NCBI GenBank assembly: GCA_965644295.1 | Contig: CBFFRP010000067.1 | Span: 118,700 to 182,699, forward strand | DNA from: Paraphysomonas bandaiensis | Taxonomy: Eukaryota; Chrysophyceae | Direction: 5' to 3' | DNA: 64,000 nucleotides | In this document: piece by piece, positions 42,447 to 55,453 of the stretch | Layout of the letters: every line of letters starts with the position of its first letter | Numbering within the stretch: the stretch's first letter is position 1 | The notes under the pieces: model-generated | What the model was told of the DNA's origin: nothing | The model's database searches: none | What the model saw: only the letters and a program-made list of their open reading frames with translations | Made by a program: the position numbers and the translations under genes

Positions 42447-44215
42447 TCACTTATCTTCATCAATCGTAACCACCACAGATCGTTTCCTGCTTGATCCTTT
42501 CTGAGATACATTGAAACCATCAGCGGTCAGGCCACTAGTAGATGATCGTCGCCGACCACCACCAGAATGGGAAGTGGAGAGCGGTTCCTCCGAAGTTGTA
42601 TATTTCGAAGAGAAAGACTGTTTTCGTTTGAGTTTGTCAGCTGTCGTAGTAGTGTCTATGTTAGCAGCGACGGTCTCAAATCCGTCTGCAGTGAGAGTGA
42701 GGGGTTGGGCCTGTTCACTCTGTGCAGGTAGACGACGAAGTGCTGCCGCGTCACTAGGCCTGGTAACATGTACACTAGTTTCAGAAAAAGTTGCTCAGTG
42801 TAGGAGTGCAACTTACATGACTGAGTTTCCTCGAGATAATGAACGAGGTGGACGTCTCTTTGGAGCGCACGGTTCCATTTTGTTGGAGGTAGCACTACAA
42901 CGCATGTTAGACAATACTGGATGACAAGGAGGCGACATACTCTGACTCGGAGCGTTTCACAGATCCTCTACGAGCCCCTTGGGAAGTCCCTAATACTCCT
43001 CGACTGAGAAGCATGATCAATGCTAAACCACACAGTAGTTATTTCATAAATACCTGTTACCCCGAGAAATGGGCACTATTTCATGACCACTACAAAAACT
43101 GTAAGAACAAATGTAAAGAAATGCGGAAAGTGTACGTCGTATTAAATCGCTTAAAAGATGGCCTCCCCGCAGCTGCCGGACCAGAAAGTTTCATGCGTCT
43201 AGCAGCCTCTAACTGTCTTTGGGCAGGAGTAAGCTCATGCACGTCGGATTCATCAGGCGCCACCAGGTCATGTGAGTCATCGGCTGCCTCTGTTGTAGCA
43301 TCCTCCAATCCCATATAGGGATCCGAGACATCGTAACGATCCGCATACATAAGAAGGATGTCCTTAATCGGCACATATCGGTCCTTGAACATGCGTACCC
43401 GGGCTCGTATAAGGGCTACATTTGAAGCAGAAATCGTGAATACAGATCACATTCTCATTTGCTACACTCATACCATGCCAGAACGGAGGCCCAATTACTT
43501 TCCGCTGGAACCTTGTCTGCATTTCAAATGCGGGATACAGTAACGCTGGGTGTTTCTCGGCAAAACGTTGAAAAGTTTCTATGTCAATAAGATCTTTGTC
43601 CAACTCCTGTATCTTATAATAGACACTACAACGATACAACGTAAGGTATCATCATTTATCGCAGGTACAATTTCACCGTTTGGCATGAGTGTTCATATGA
43701 AATTTCTCGCCGTATACGTCTTTAATCAAATGCTGAGCTTCAGGTACATCAATATACCCACTCTTGTCTTGGTCATATAAGTCAAATGCAAATACAACTG
43801 CATGGAGGAGTTATGTGTTATCCAGAAAGCGCAATGAATACATACTTAATGACGTTTTCCCGAGTGTACAATAGTTCCAAATACTCAACACGAATTCCCT
43901 GAAATCAATTTCGCCAGAGTTGTCATCATCAAACATACTGAATATTCTCTTCGTGAATCGCGTTCGTTCCACATCCAGAAACATCAGCAGTTCAATGATT
44001 TCGATACATCCTGACCCATCACTATCAATCACAGTAAAGAGTCCATACAATCGGCCAACATCCCTCTCCGATATTCCCAAAGCATTAAAATCACCAATAT
44101 ATTGTCTTACTTTAGGGACCTAAACACTTATATCAATAATATGTAAGTAATAGCAGAGTGTAGATAATACCGTAAGATAAATATTATCATACTTAGTGGA
44201 CGGTCCACACCCCAT
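42447..44215 (-). CDS. EF-hand protein with MGCG N-terminus and basic Ser-rich tail, 9 exons
   Basis: Exons: 44215-44171, 44119-43846, 43797-43677, 43625-43474, 43415-43136, 43098-43061, 43022-42941, 42894-42817, 42759-42447; about 460 residues. The N-terminus MGCGPSTKY fits myristoylation at Gly2 with palmitoylation at Cys3, so membrane attachment is likely. Three canonical EF-hands follow: DSDGSGCIEIIE, DDDNSGEIDFRE and DQDKSGYIDVPE. The arrangement resembles calcineurin-B/recoverin-type sensors. Next is HPALLYPAFEMQ and PPFWHALIRARVRM, then an acidic linker (residues ~275-305). The tail (~330-460) is rich in Ser, Arg and Lys with RRPPRSLSRG and KGSSRKRSVVV, and has two copies of LTADGF. 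Introns are 38-70 bp. The junctions of the small exon 43098-43061 were chosen because only they keep the frame. The end at 42447 may instead splice on, since the stop overlaps GTGAGT. Confidence 0.75.
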
Positions 44216-46340
44216 CCCAGATACACAGATATGAATAACAGACACTACAGTGATCAAATTATCGTATCATTGACTATAAATATAACTGATATCTCTTCTA
44301 AGTGATAATAAACAATAATACACTGACACGATGGTTGCAATAGACAAAACTCCCTATTAGTTTGATACCATATGACTCAGCCCATAAGAAGACCCTTATA
44401 ATGATATCACACTTGATCGAACCTAATAGCAGGGCTATACTCCATACGGGAATAGATTTCGTGGATTAATGTACAGTAGCTTCTAGTTAGTCATGTATGT
44501 GTATGTAAGATGAGAAGGAAGGAAGTATTCTTGTACATTTCAATTATATGTTAAACGTCATAGAAAAGTAGCTAGAAACTGATAGTTTTGTCGGTTGGGT
44601 ATGCAGGATTATCAATTTATGTTGTGCAAAAATTACCTACTAAAAAAAGCTGTACAATACGGACAAAATAGCAATTATAGTTTTTATGATGAATAAAATT
44701 TTTGCCGATTTTTTAATACGTTGTTGTAAAAAACAACCTGGTGCGAAAAATGGTACGTCACAAAAACCTATTTTTTGTGAATTCGATGTATTAAAAAATA
44801 TCACTTTTTTGTTATTTTAATGGAGTTTTTAAGTTATAGCTATACTGTACGATATATATCTAGATAAACTTTGTATACTGCTGTATATACAGACAGCTAC
44901 TCTGTACGTGATGTCCAGAGTGTGGTCAATGCATCATACACTGCTGCGTATTGTACCATATATAAGTGTTGTGACTATATATAAGACTCTCATTCAGATT
45001 AATCATACCACTAATGATAAATGATATGCTATTGCAGCTCCTATACACCTAATCGTACTTTAATATGAGTGTTATATGTCAATACTCTACTATTAAATGT
45101 AATGGAATACACCTGTACAATACAACAGCCACAGATTGAGCGGACACATCACAACATTACATCATCATGGCTTCCTATTCACAAAGCAAAGGCGAGAATG
45201 CAATAATTAAATAACCCTCTATGCAATCGGATTGGAACCATATCGTTTTAGCGTGCTATTTAACCGGAAATGATGATTTAATGAAAGCTGTGGTGAAAAC
45301 ACAGATACAATTCCCAGTGGTATTAACGTTCATGGACGTCGAATTGATTTTGACCAGATACCATTACTATACTGACCTTGAATCGACTGACAATACCTCT
45401 ACAGTTGGAATACTAATACTTGAAGATTAACTCCGTTTAATTAAAATATACCACGTACGAAATAGAAAGTAATAGGATTTTAAGACCAAGCATGAAAGTT
45501 TACAGTAGAACTAATGTAGATTAGAAATATAAAGTAGTATCAAATATGTTCTCCTCCATTAGAACTAATATAGATTGGAAATATAGACTAGAATCAATTT
45601 TTTCTCCTCCATTCGCCTCCATGTACAATTCGCTTAGAGTCAGCTGGATATTTCAAAAGTGAGGTTGAGCATACTAGACTACCTGAATTCGGTCCTTATA
45701 TCGGAACCGAAAAAATATATACATGTAATTTTAAGATTCGGTTCAAACAAAACTGTCATCTCCGTAATTCTAGGTATGATGGAGAGTCATTTGTCATTTG
45801 AAAGTGACCTCATTATATATCACACAAGTTTAGGGATACTACTATGATAAGTCAACTTTCAAAAGCAGATAGTCAAACTTTTCCAGTTATACTACATCCT
45901 TCGTCTGATTTTGTAGAAGATCATTTTGATTCCAGTGCAAGTGATTTATCTTCATAGAAATACAGAATTGAACTTAGTAATAGCAAAACAATGTTGTGAT
46001 TATTAGAGTGTGGAGTAGAACCCAGTCATAAAATCTGTGGTTAAATATAACTAGTTTCTGAAGATATAACTTCGAATTCCATTTTGAATTATATTAGATT
46101 CAACATTACTAACATTCATACTAGATACTAAAAATTTTATTAGATGCCCACGAAGTGTTAAAATCTCTCTTTTTTGCAGTAGAGTAAATGGGTTTCATTG
46201 GTTATCTACTGTGTGTAATCGTTGCTACACTGCAACATCCATGGCCCACATTACTTTATCCAAGACAAATAAAAAATACTTATTATGACTGATGGAGCAT
46301 GTTAAAATTAGCTATCTATTATGCCAGTAAATGAGAAGTT
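44216..46340. other. Long intergenic region
   Basis: About 2.1 kb with no supported gene. It holds the EF-hand gene promoter on the left and the NUP214 3' flank on the right. T- and A-runs are frequent around 44620-44830. The open frames at 45221-45430 and 45659-45847 show no motif. A ~25-bp near-duplicate occurs at 45510 and 45560 (AACTAATxTAGATTxGAAATATA). Confidence 0.35.
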
Positions 46341-49300
46341 CTACTTGCGCATTTGCGTAAAGGACGCCCCTTGAAACTTGTTCTGCGACTGACCTCCACC
46401 AAATAAGCTTCCGCCGCCACCTCCGAATCCACTCTGCTGTTGCTGCTGATTCATAACGGATGCGAATCCACCTTGCTGCGTTGTGGCTCCACCCAATGGT
46501 CTACTCTCTCCAAATACGCTTCCTTGTGAACCTGCAAATGGAGTTGCACCCTGCCCAGATGCAAATGGTTTTGAGAACGACCCCGCACTTTGTGTATTGT
46601 CAGAACCCTGCTGCCCAAATAAACTTGAGCCACCAGCACTACCAAATCCACCTGGCTGCTTGCCAGAAGACATCGATGAATGTTGATTCCCGAAAACTCC
46701 ACCATTTCCTAGCTTGGAAGTTACTCCAAAGGAAGGAGTGCTGGATTGGCCAATGCCCGTCGATTGCCCAAATGCCCCCTTCGCTGTAGAGGAGCCAAAA
46801 GGAGACGCCGCAGATTGTTGAGATCCTGCACTGAAAGGGGTCGGCTGACTAGACTGACGTGCAGCAGAACCACCAAACACAGTCCCTTGCGACTGTTGAT
46901 TTCCAAATACAGAATTTTGTTGTGGGGTTGCTTGCTGCTGACCGAAGCCACCTTGCTGTGGGGTTGTTTGCTGCTGACCGAAGCCACCTTGCTGTGGGGT
47001 TGTTTGCTGCTGGCCGAAGCCACCTTGCTGTGGGGTTGTTTGCTGCTGACCGAAGCCACCTTGCTGTGGGGTTGTTTGTTGCTGACCGAAGCCACTTTGC
47101 TGTGGGGTTGTTTGCTGCTGACTGAATCCACCTTGCTGCGACTGCCCAAATGGGGTCTGTTTCGCCTGCCCAAATGGGCTCGATTTCGACTGCCCAAATG
47201 GGGTTGCTTGCGACTGCTGGGGTGTCCCAAAAACAGATTGTTGAGGAGTGGACTGTTTTTGGTTCGGCTGACTAAAGCCCGTGCTTTTAGATGAGGCCTG
47301 GGCAAACACCGACCCTTGTTGTGGATTGTTGGGCTGTTGTGGTGTACTATGCTGGGGCATACCAAATGCGGTTTGTTGTGGAGTTGACTTTGAAGATTGG
47401 CCAAACGAGGAACCGCCCTGTGTCGCGGACTGTTGGCGCGAAGGCGTCACGATATATTTTTCCTCTGCTCGTTGGAGTAGTACTTTCTCATTACCCTTGT
47501 ACTTTTGCAATAAATCAGGAATCTTTTCAACTTTCGCTGGGCAGTGCTCCTTGTAAATTTCATACAAGCGGGTTCTAATTGCTTCCACTGTGTCTGGAGC
47601 TTCTGAAGTTACTTGCTGAGGCGTTCCCAACCCAGGGGAGGACTTCTGACCAAACACAGATGAGGAGGCAGATGAAGATGATATCCCCTGATTTTTTGAG
47701 GGCATTGCACCAAACCCGCCTGTACCGCCTGAGAATACACTATTGGCATTAGATGGAGTTTGTCCAAAAGGAGTTGGAGTAGAGGTTGTTGTTGTCTTCG
47801 CAGCAGGTGTTGACTTCGCAGCAGGTGTTGTCTTCGAAGAAGCTTTTTCTGTTGAGCTAAACACGGTCTGTTGAGCCATTTTAGATGATTCGCCACTCGA
47901 TTCGCCGGAGCCAGCCCCTGTTCCCCACCCTTTCAGGCCCCCACTTGAAGTTGGAGGCTTTCTAGGGGCCCCACAATCATCTAAAGTAGATTTCGCGAAG
48001 CCACTGACAGGAGCGTCTTTGGTTTGCACAGCACCTGTAGACGTTTGAGACATACCAAACCCAGAAGATGTCGGAGATTTCAAATCTATCGACTTTCCAA
48101 AAGGTTTAGAAACTGTGGCGGGTGATGACACGACAGATTCGACTGAATTCAATGCAACAGGTCGCTTATCTGTCTCAGCTTTATCTGAAGTATTCACGGA
48201 TTCACGACTAGCGCTAGTTTCTGAAACGCCAAAGGTTTTAAAAGACGCTCCAAAATTTAGTGCAGATGACGGTGCTTCATCCACAGAATTCTTCGTATCG
48301 CCCTCATTCAACTGCCCTTTAACTACATCGCTATTAAGAAACACATTATGAGGAAAGAGTATTACCTGGCGACGACTTTCTAGATGCTTCCACGTCCGAT
48401 TTCTTTCCCCATGTGCCTGTGGACTCAACTGGTGGTTTCGATAACTGAGAAGTGGATGTCTTGAAACCAGAGCCGAACGATGTTCCGAATTTACTCGGCT
48501 CCTTATTTGGAGACGAAGAGGAAGGATCACTCTTTTCGTCTTTTACAAATGTAGAAAAAGAAGTAGAAAATCCAGCCCCTGGCTTCGAAATATTAGGAGA
48601 TGGCGAATATTCAGAAGAAGAAACCCCAGTAGACGCAGTATCCTTCGCATTACTTGCTACTGAAATGCTCAGACCTGAGGTACTCTTTATCGACGACGTA
48701 TCACTACCAGAATTCTGCTTCGAGGTTGAATCCACGCTAGTTCTACTGAAGCTATTGGAACCACCAGGCTTCTTTTCACTGAGTTTGATATTCTTCGCTA
48801 CAAGTTCTTCTGACTTCTTCTGCCTCTCTTCAAACTTGTTAATATCTTCGTCGTCAGGCTCTTTACTAGAACTGATGTATCGTACATCAGAAAGATGACT
48901 CCTTGTAGCAGTGCGCCAGCACTCGAATGCCAGCTGCTGCTTAGTAACAGGAACGGCAGTTTTGGATGGCGCAACACGACCATTCGATTTCATTGCGTTG
49001 CGTTTCCGTGCACGCTGAACAATATCCGCGTAGCGAAAACCCTTCAGCCGCGCAGTTCTGTCTATTTCGCACGACACTTTTCCTTTACTACTAAACGAAA
49101 CCCCATGACAATCGATACGACCAACATCAACCCCATGTCTCCTGTTACTGGTCGAATTAATCACACCGAATTCTGCCTCTAGAGCACCCACATTCCTCTC
49201 CAGTTCTGCAACCACATTCTTTGCATTCTGAGCATGGCGCAGTGAATTTTTTAAAGAATGAAAGAGGTTATCTTTACAAACAATGCGAGGTCGTTCGAGT

Positions 49301-52300
49301 GAAGCTTGTAATGACTGAAGCTTCATGGTGATCATGTCTAGTAGGGACTTAATATTATCACGATTCCGAGATGCAATCGGATCAAGGTCAATTGTGCTCA
49401 TCATAGTCATGTATCTACTCCTGTTATCCGGGTTCATAATATCAGATGCTTCCTTAATTTGCTGCGATACGTCGTACAACACAGCGTTATCAGCGCATAC
49501 AGTGCGTAAAGAGTCTAAACAGTCACTGTGGACCTTACGCATTGTTCTCACTGCCTTCTTTGTCTGCTGTACAAGACTTGCAATTCGGTTATCGAATTCG
49601 ACTCCAATACTATCAAGAGATAACTGGTACTCGATCGAATTACTTTCAAGGGTACATAGCTTCGAATTAAACTTCTTTACTAAGTCAGCAAAGGCATCTG
49701 GACACTCCAAAGCAGATAAGTCCCCTGTTGGTCTAGGCCTATTTTGGCGTTGAGATGCTTGAGTAGCAGGAATTCCGGCAGGTGACTCAAAGGAGGAATT
49801 CACACTAACCGTTCTACTAAGCGGCTGTCCAGTCGAAGCAAGAGGTGAAACACTTGATTGGGATGCAGAGTGTAAAGATAAGCTACTCTTATCTGAACTC
49901 ACTGGCTTCGATTGACCAAACACACTTGGGGCCGCCTTCGCCATCGGAGGAGCCCCAGCTGAACCAGTCTTATCTGAACTCACTGGCTTCGATTGACCAA
50001 ACACACTTGGGGCTGCCTTCGCCATCGGAGGAGCTCCAGCTGAACCAGTCTTATCTGAACTCACTGGCTTCGATTGACCAAACACACTTGGGGCCGCCTT
50101 CGCCATCGGAGGAGCTCCAGCTGAACCAGTCTTATCTGAATTCGCCGGCTTCGATTGGCCAAACACACTTGGGGCCGCCTTCGCCATCGGAGGAGCTCCA
50201 GCTGAACCACCACTATCTGAACTCGCCGGCTTCGATTGACCAAACACACTTGGGGCTGCCTTCGCCATCGGAGGAGCTCCAGCTGAACCAGTCTTATCTG
50301 AACTCACTGGCTTCGATTGACCAAACACACTAGGAGCTGCCTTTGACATCGGAGGAGCTCCAGCTGAACCACCGCTATCTGAACTCACTGGCTTCGATTG
50401 ACCAAACACACTAGGAGCTGCCTTCGCCATCGGAGGAGCTCCAGCTGAACCAGTCTTATCTGAACTCACTGGCTTCGATTGACCAAACACACTTGGGGCC
50501 GCCTTCGCCATCGGAGGAGCCCCAGCTGAACTACCACTATCTGAACTCGCCGGCTTCGATTGACCAAACACACTTGGGGCTGCCTTCGCCATCGGAGGAG
50601 CTCCAGCTGAACCAGTCTTATCTGAACTCACTGGCTTCGATTGACCAAACACACTTGGGGCCGCCTTCGCCATCGGAGGAGCTCCAGCTGAACTACCACT
50701 ATCTGAACTCGCCGGCTTCGATTGACCAAACACACTTGGGGCTGCCTTCGCCATCGGAGGAGCTCCAGCTGAACCAGTCTTATCTGAACTCACTGGCTTC
50801 GATTGACCAAACACACTAGGAGCTGCCTTTGACATCGGAGGAGCTCCAGCTGAACTACCACTATCTGAACTCGCTGGCTTCGATTGACCAAACACACTTG
50901 GGGCAGCCTTTGACATCGGAGGAGCCCCAGCTGATCCAGTCTTATCTGAACTCGCCGGCTTCGATTGACCAAACACACTTGGGGCCGCCTTCGCCATCGG
51001 AGGAGCTCCAGCTGAACCAGTCTTATCTGAACTCGCCGGCTTCGATTGGCCAAACACACTTGGGGCCGCTTTCGCCATCGGAGGAGCTCCAGCTGAACCA
51101 CCACTATCTGAACTCGCCGGCTTCGATTGACCAAACACACTTGGGGCTGCCTTCGCCATCGGAGGAGCTCCAGCTGAACCAGTCTTATCTGAACTCACTG
51201 GCTTCGATTGACCAAACACACTTGGGGCCGCCTTTGACATTGGTGGGGCTCCAGCTGAACTACCACTATCTGAACTCGCCGGATTCGATTGACCAAACAC
51301 ACTTGGGGCCGCCTTCGCCATCGGAGGAGCTCCACCAGATCCAGTCTTATCCGAAGTAGATAGATTCTGTTGACCGAATATACTAGGTTTGGTGTTGAAT
51401 ATATTACTTTCGTTCGATTGTTGAGAATTTGTGTTGCGGAATAAAGCAAGTCCAGCATTTGGATCAAACCCATGTTGATTATCTTGTTTTGAAAAGCCCA
51501 TCATTGGGACAATTCCTCCACCCTTGCTACCGAAGAGGCTTGATGATGGTGCGTACGTTTCAGTCTGTTTTGCTGGTACTTGTGTGTTCACTGAATCTTC
51601 GGACTTACGGCCAAAGAGACTCCCAGTAACTCCACTCCCAAACGCAGATGTGCCAGCTAGACTTGTTCCGGTCGTCGAAATAGGTTTGTTTTCACTAGAT
51701 GAAGTGGAGGCACTAGTGGGACTATATAAATTTGACAAACCTCCACTGACCAACGGTTTATTTGATGTTGAACAGGATGTGCCATGTGGGAATACTGGCT
51801 CATCGGACTCGCTTTCGGTGGATCTGGCAGTTGCGGTATTGCACCCCACCGATGTTTTTGATTTCGGTGTTTGCACCAGTACAGTATCAATAGTCGAAAT
51901 ATCAGTCGGCTCAACACATATTGGGTCAGGATAGGTTGTATCAATAATAGAATGCAAGAGAAGGTGTCCAGAAGTGGAGAGTGTAATGACAACTGGCTGC
52001 GGAGGAATGTCGTCGTCCACCAGATACACTTCAATGGTTGCATTTAAACTGATGGCCATACCCGTTGGAAAACTACTGCGGTATGCTATACGAAATACAT
52101 AAGCGCAATAAACGCATGGTCACAAATAACATACCACTATCTTCGAATTTGATGAGTATTTCGTCATGCGGGTCAACAATCTTCCATTTTCCGCTGATAC
52201 ATTGCAACAGACGCACGTTGTCGCATCTATTAGAAGCCACCAACACCAATTTCCTGACACAGCCACCCATAACTACAGTATCTATAAAGTACACATCAAG

Positions 52301-53307
52301 TGCAGCAATACATACCATGGTTCAAAATATCTTGTAAAGTACAACTGTTGTGATGCCCATTGGTCAGGATGGTGGTAGGTCCACGCTGATGAATCACACA
52401 CTTCTTGGTTCACCCCCTCACCCACCAAACGATTACTACGCCCATCTTTGCATATTGTGAATATTTCCAATGATGGAGAAGTGTCAGGGCAATGTTTGGA
52501 TACACTGCATGCTATAAACTGGTCCTCTTTGAGCCAGTTAAGGTGGTGAATACCTATAAGGTCGATAATCAACAATTTATGAAGAGAAAGACAACTTACA
52601 TGCACTAGAGTCCGAAAAGACTTCTTTGTATGTCGCAATATCTTTATGTAATGAAGAATCTTTGATATAAACATCGTTATCTCTCGCGATCAATAAGTTG
52701 TTCTGTGAAGGGCTCCAATCGCAACTTGTGCAAGACGGCATATGTAGCATGGCTTCAATTCCCAACAACGGTTCCCATACTCGCAATGTATCTTTAGCAA
52801 TAATTGCAAGCTTATCGCTGCCAGCTTTATTCCAACAACATGCGACGTCGGTCATTTCAAATTTTATCTCATCGACTAACGGCCACGAGTCACTCTAGGA
52901 ATATACAGTCAGAACGAGATAGACAATATTGTACATACATTCTTAGCTATCTCCTTTGCAGAAAATATACTGAGTGTATTATCGTAGCAAGCACTGATAT
53001 AAAGTTCGGATTTTGACAATGATAAGTGTATCACATCACCAGGCATCTTGTGTGTCACGAGCTCCTCACTATCAACAGTATGAAGTTCTTCAAAATCATC
53101 AAATTGATCTTCCAAATGAGAAAATTTTACAGCATATATATAATTTTTTATAGCATAATATACATATCCATATTTATTGGACATTGCAAGAAGGCCGCCT
53201 GGTCTTGTCCCTGTAGTATAGTTCTTCTCCTCATTCTCATCACCAACTAAATACCGTGCTTGTGCTTTAAATGAAAAACTTTCAGATATCATATTACAGT
53301 TACTCAT
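46341..53307 (-). CDS. NUP214: FG nucleoporin NUP214 (Nup159-like), 6 exons
   Basis: The large cytoplasmic-filament nucleoporin that recruits the mRNA-export helicase and partners NUP88 and NUP62. Exons: 53307-52939, 52894-52600, 52553-52316, 52272-52135, 52085-48366, 48322-46341; about 2,250 residues. The N-terminus is a WD-like beta-propeller: VIHLSLSKSELYISACYDN, TDVACCWNKAGSDKLAII, CDWSPSQNNLLIARDNDVYI, LYFTRYFEPW, KLVLVASNRCDNVRLL, SSFPTGMAISL. A long FG region follows with 18 units of GAPPMAKAAPSVFGQSKP. A coiled coil (about residues 1,100-1,300, e.g. QQTKKAVRTMRKVHSDCLDS) sits between two FG blocks and would bind NUP88/NUP62. The C-terminus is FG-rich with TTPQQGGFGQQ units. The exon-3 to exon-4 junction does not resolve in frame with any GT-AG pair (one base too many); everything else splices cleanly. 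Confidence 0.85.
46916..47140 (-). repeat. 36-bp tandem repeat in NUP214 C-terminal FG block
   Basis: Six or so near-identical 36-bp units encode QQTTPQQGGFGQ (one unit GFG varies to SGFG). The DNA is almost unchanged between units, so the array is young or homogenised. Confidence 0.85.
49880..51350 (-). repeat. 81-bp tandem repeat array in NUP214 (18 units)
   Basis: Eighteen 27-codon units carry APSVFGQSKP followed by either SSDKTGSAG or SSDSG(G/S)SAG. The two types alternate over much of the array, so the true period there is 162 bp. Each unit contributes one FG dipeptide. Open frames on the opposite strand across this array are by-products of the repeat. Confidence 0.9.
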
Positions 53308-53831
53308 TATTGTTAATTAAACTAATCAATTATACATTGTGTGTATAGGATGTGAAGGTTGTTAATGTATGACAAGAATAGAAGTCCTCAATGCATGTAT
53401 ATAGTAGTATATATATATATATGTATATATTCATGGCTACTGATGATACAAGTATACAGCATTATACCAGTATATATACATACTGTAGACTGCTGTGCGT
53501 GGTCTGTAACAAGCGAGCTGGTTGTGCTTTTTTAGGACCGCGCTCTTTTTGATCAATAAAGCGCGCTTTTCTATAATCAGAAACCTCTTTTATTCAAAAA
53601 GCGCGCTATATACCATCCCACATATACACATTTGTCCTGCTGTACATCTCCACACCTACAGTACAGCAGTGCACTACATTATGATACAATACACAAGTCG
53701 TATGGTACAGTGAGTGTTGTACAGGGCTAAACTTTCACATTGCAAAGACAGATAGATTAAACTAAACACATCATCTATCAAATGTCATACATAACAATCA
53801 AGTGAATTCTTATCTTTATACTATCCTTGTG
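53308..53831. promoter_or_regulatory. Divergent intergenic promoter region
   Basis: A 524-bp spacer between NUP214 (-) and the glycosyltransferase (+). TA microsatellite at 53408-53424. Three copies of an (A)AAGCGCGC(T) word, two of them with A/T-rich surroundings that are partly self-complementary, lie at 53530-53605 and could be a regulatory cluster or small foldback. Confidence 0.4.
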
Positions 53832-55453
53832 ATGGCTAATAGTAATTCTCGATCATTTCTATATATATTTTTGTTTTTAGTCAGTTCAATATGTCTCACT
53901 ATACGACTGCTCAGTGATTACGATACATCATCATCATCTGCTTCACATCCAAAACAAAATCTACCTGTTATTAGCAAGTTACTATACAATAATACACATT
54001 CAACATTTAATTTATCCATCAATAGAACAAACTTACTGCAAGACACTATCAATAAGTTTGTACCAATAACCAAAGTGAATAGTAATGACGCAGCCAATGA
54101 GGCAAATACTGTTGACTCTGTAACTCAATCGGTATGTATTAACTTTTTCTTTGAGTAGTTTAACCTGGTAATATATATAACAGAAAGATGGGGTTAAAGA
54201 CAGCGCTATTGCTACGCTTAACGAAAAACAAATGAAGCCAGCTGCATCTGACCTTGACTTTGACACGTCTTTTTTGAGGTGTCATAACCAGTCCGAGTGT
54301 ATACCACCCCGCCTTTTCCTTGTTCCCCATTTTAAGGTATACATGTGCAAACACACCACGAGAGGAGGGGTAAGGTTTTACTACCTCGTACGGGATGGGT
54401 TGTTACAGCATCCTAAAATTATTATGGTTGACACGCTGGACTTGTCTAAAATAGACTTCATAATCTATCTTCCCAATTCATCCCCGTGGCACAAAAGCGA
54501 ATGCGCCGACCCGATGTATGCCGACAAGTTGATTGTTTTGGATGAATTCGATGGCCACCAGTTGTTTGCTCCGTACAAGGATCGGGCGGAACGAGAGCAA
54601 CATTACCCGAAATCTCCCACCGGCAAGCACCTATTGTGGAACTTTATGTTTTTCAAGCGTAGTTATGTGAGACGCATCGACGGCGTTTTTCGAAACTACC
54701 CACATATTGCAAAGGAGGATGTCTACCCTATGACTTATAGTATTGCAGAAGCGTACACGCACGGCACATTCAATCAACGCCGCGACACAGAAATTGCGTG
54801 CACTTTGAGAGGGTCCAACAAGCAGCAAACGCGCTTGAGGGTACAGCAATGGGTGGCAGAGTACATCCAGGAGAAAGGCATGAACAAGTCTGTTCACGGT
54901 CAGGTGGGAATATATGTATACTGCTAATGTGTATGATTTATATTGACGTGTGATATATGTGCAGCTTGATGGCGCGTCCCGACAAACTGTGAGTCGGAAA
55001 TACTTCGACTTCATGATGCATTCGCAGATAGTCGTCACGGTGAATCCTTCCTTCTGGGAAGGAGATTTCAGGTTGTGGGAGGCACTGTCCACGGGCGCCC
55101 TCGTGTTTGTGGATCATATTATGGTTCCTCATCCCTTCCCATTGATAGACAAGAAGCATGTAATCTATTTCTCATCCCACAACAAAGAGGACCTAACAAA
55201 GAAGCTTGACTATTATTTGGCCCACAAAGAAGAGGCCCGTGTAATCGCCCTGCGTGGATATCTGCACGCCATGCAATATCACAGAACGTCAAACTTTATC
55301 GATTATGTTATGCGAACAGCGCATACTAAGTTAGGAATGCTCAATGACTCTCTAGTAGTTCCCAAGTATCCTTTCACAGGGCAGTATCTTGTGGCAAAGG
55401 CTGCTTCTCAAATAGACGGAATTAAAAAATCTGGTCTCCCAGGTGTATACTAG
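53832..55453 (+). CDS. Type II membrane glycosyltransferase (exostosin/GT1-like C-terminus), 3 exons
   Basis: Exons 53832-54131, 54184-54903 and 54965-55453; introns 52 and 61 bp, both phase 0; 502 residues. Residues 8-28 (FLYIFLFLVSSICLTIRLL) form a signal anchor after a short cytoplasmic end, so this is a typical Golgi type II protein. A Ser/Asn-rich stem with several N-glycosylation sites runs to about residue 125. The lumenal part has FHYxxD-like segments (YLVRDGLLQHPKIIMVDTLD, IDFIIYLPNSSPWHKSE), and the C-terminal third has FMMHSQIVVTVNPSFWEGD, RLWEALSTGALVFVDHI and PHPFPLIDKKHVIYF. The latter is the sugar-nucleotide-binding E-x7-E-like region seen in exostosin- and GT1-type enzymes. 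Donor and acceptor sugars are unknown. The upstream frame from 53802 starts with GTG and was not used. Confidence 0.72.

Noticed and set aside
46746-47294. Leu/Cys-rich repeat frame on the plus strand (LLWGCLLLTEATLL units)
   Set aside because: By-product of the 36-bp repeat coding TTPQQGGFGQ on the minus strand.
49845-51359. Long open frames on the plus strand across the NUP214 repeat array
   Set aside because: They mirror the 81-bp repeat on the opposite strand; no domain, and the sense strand carries a coherent nucleoporin.
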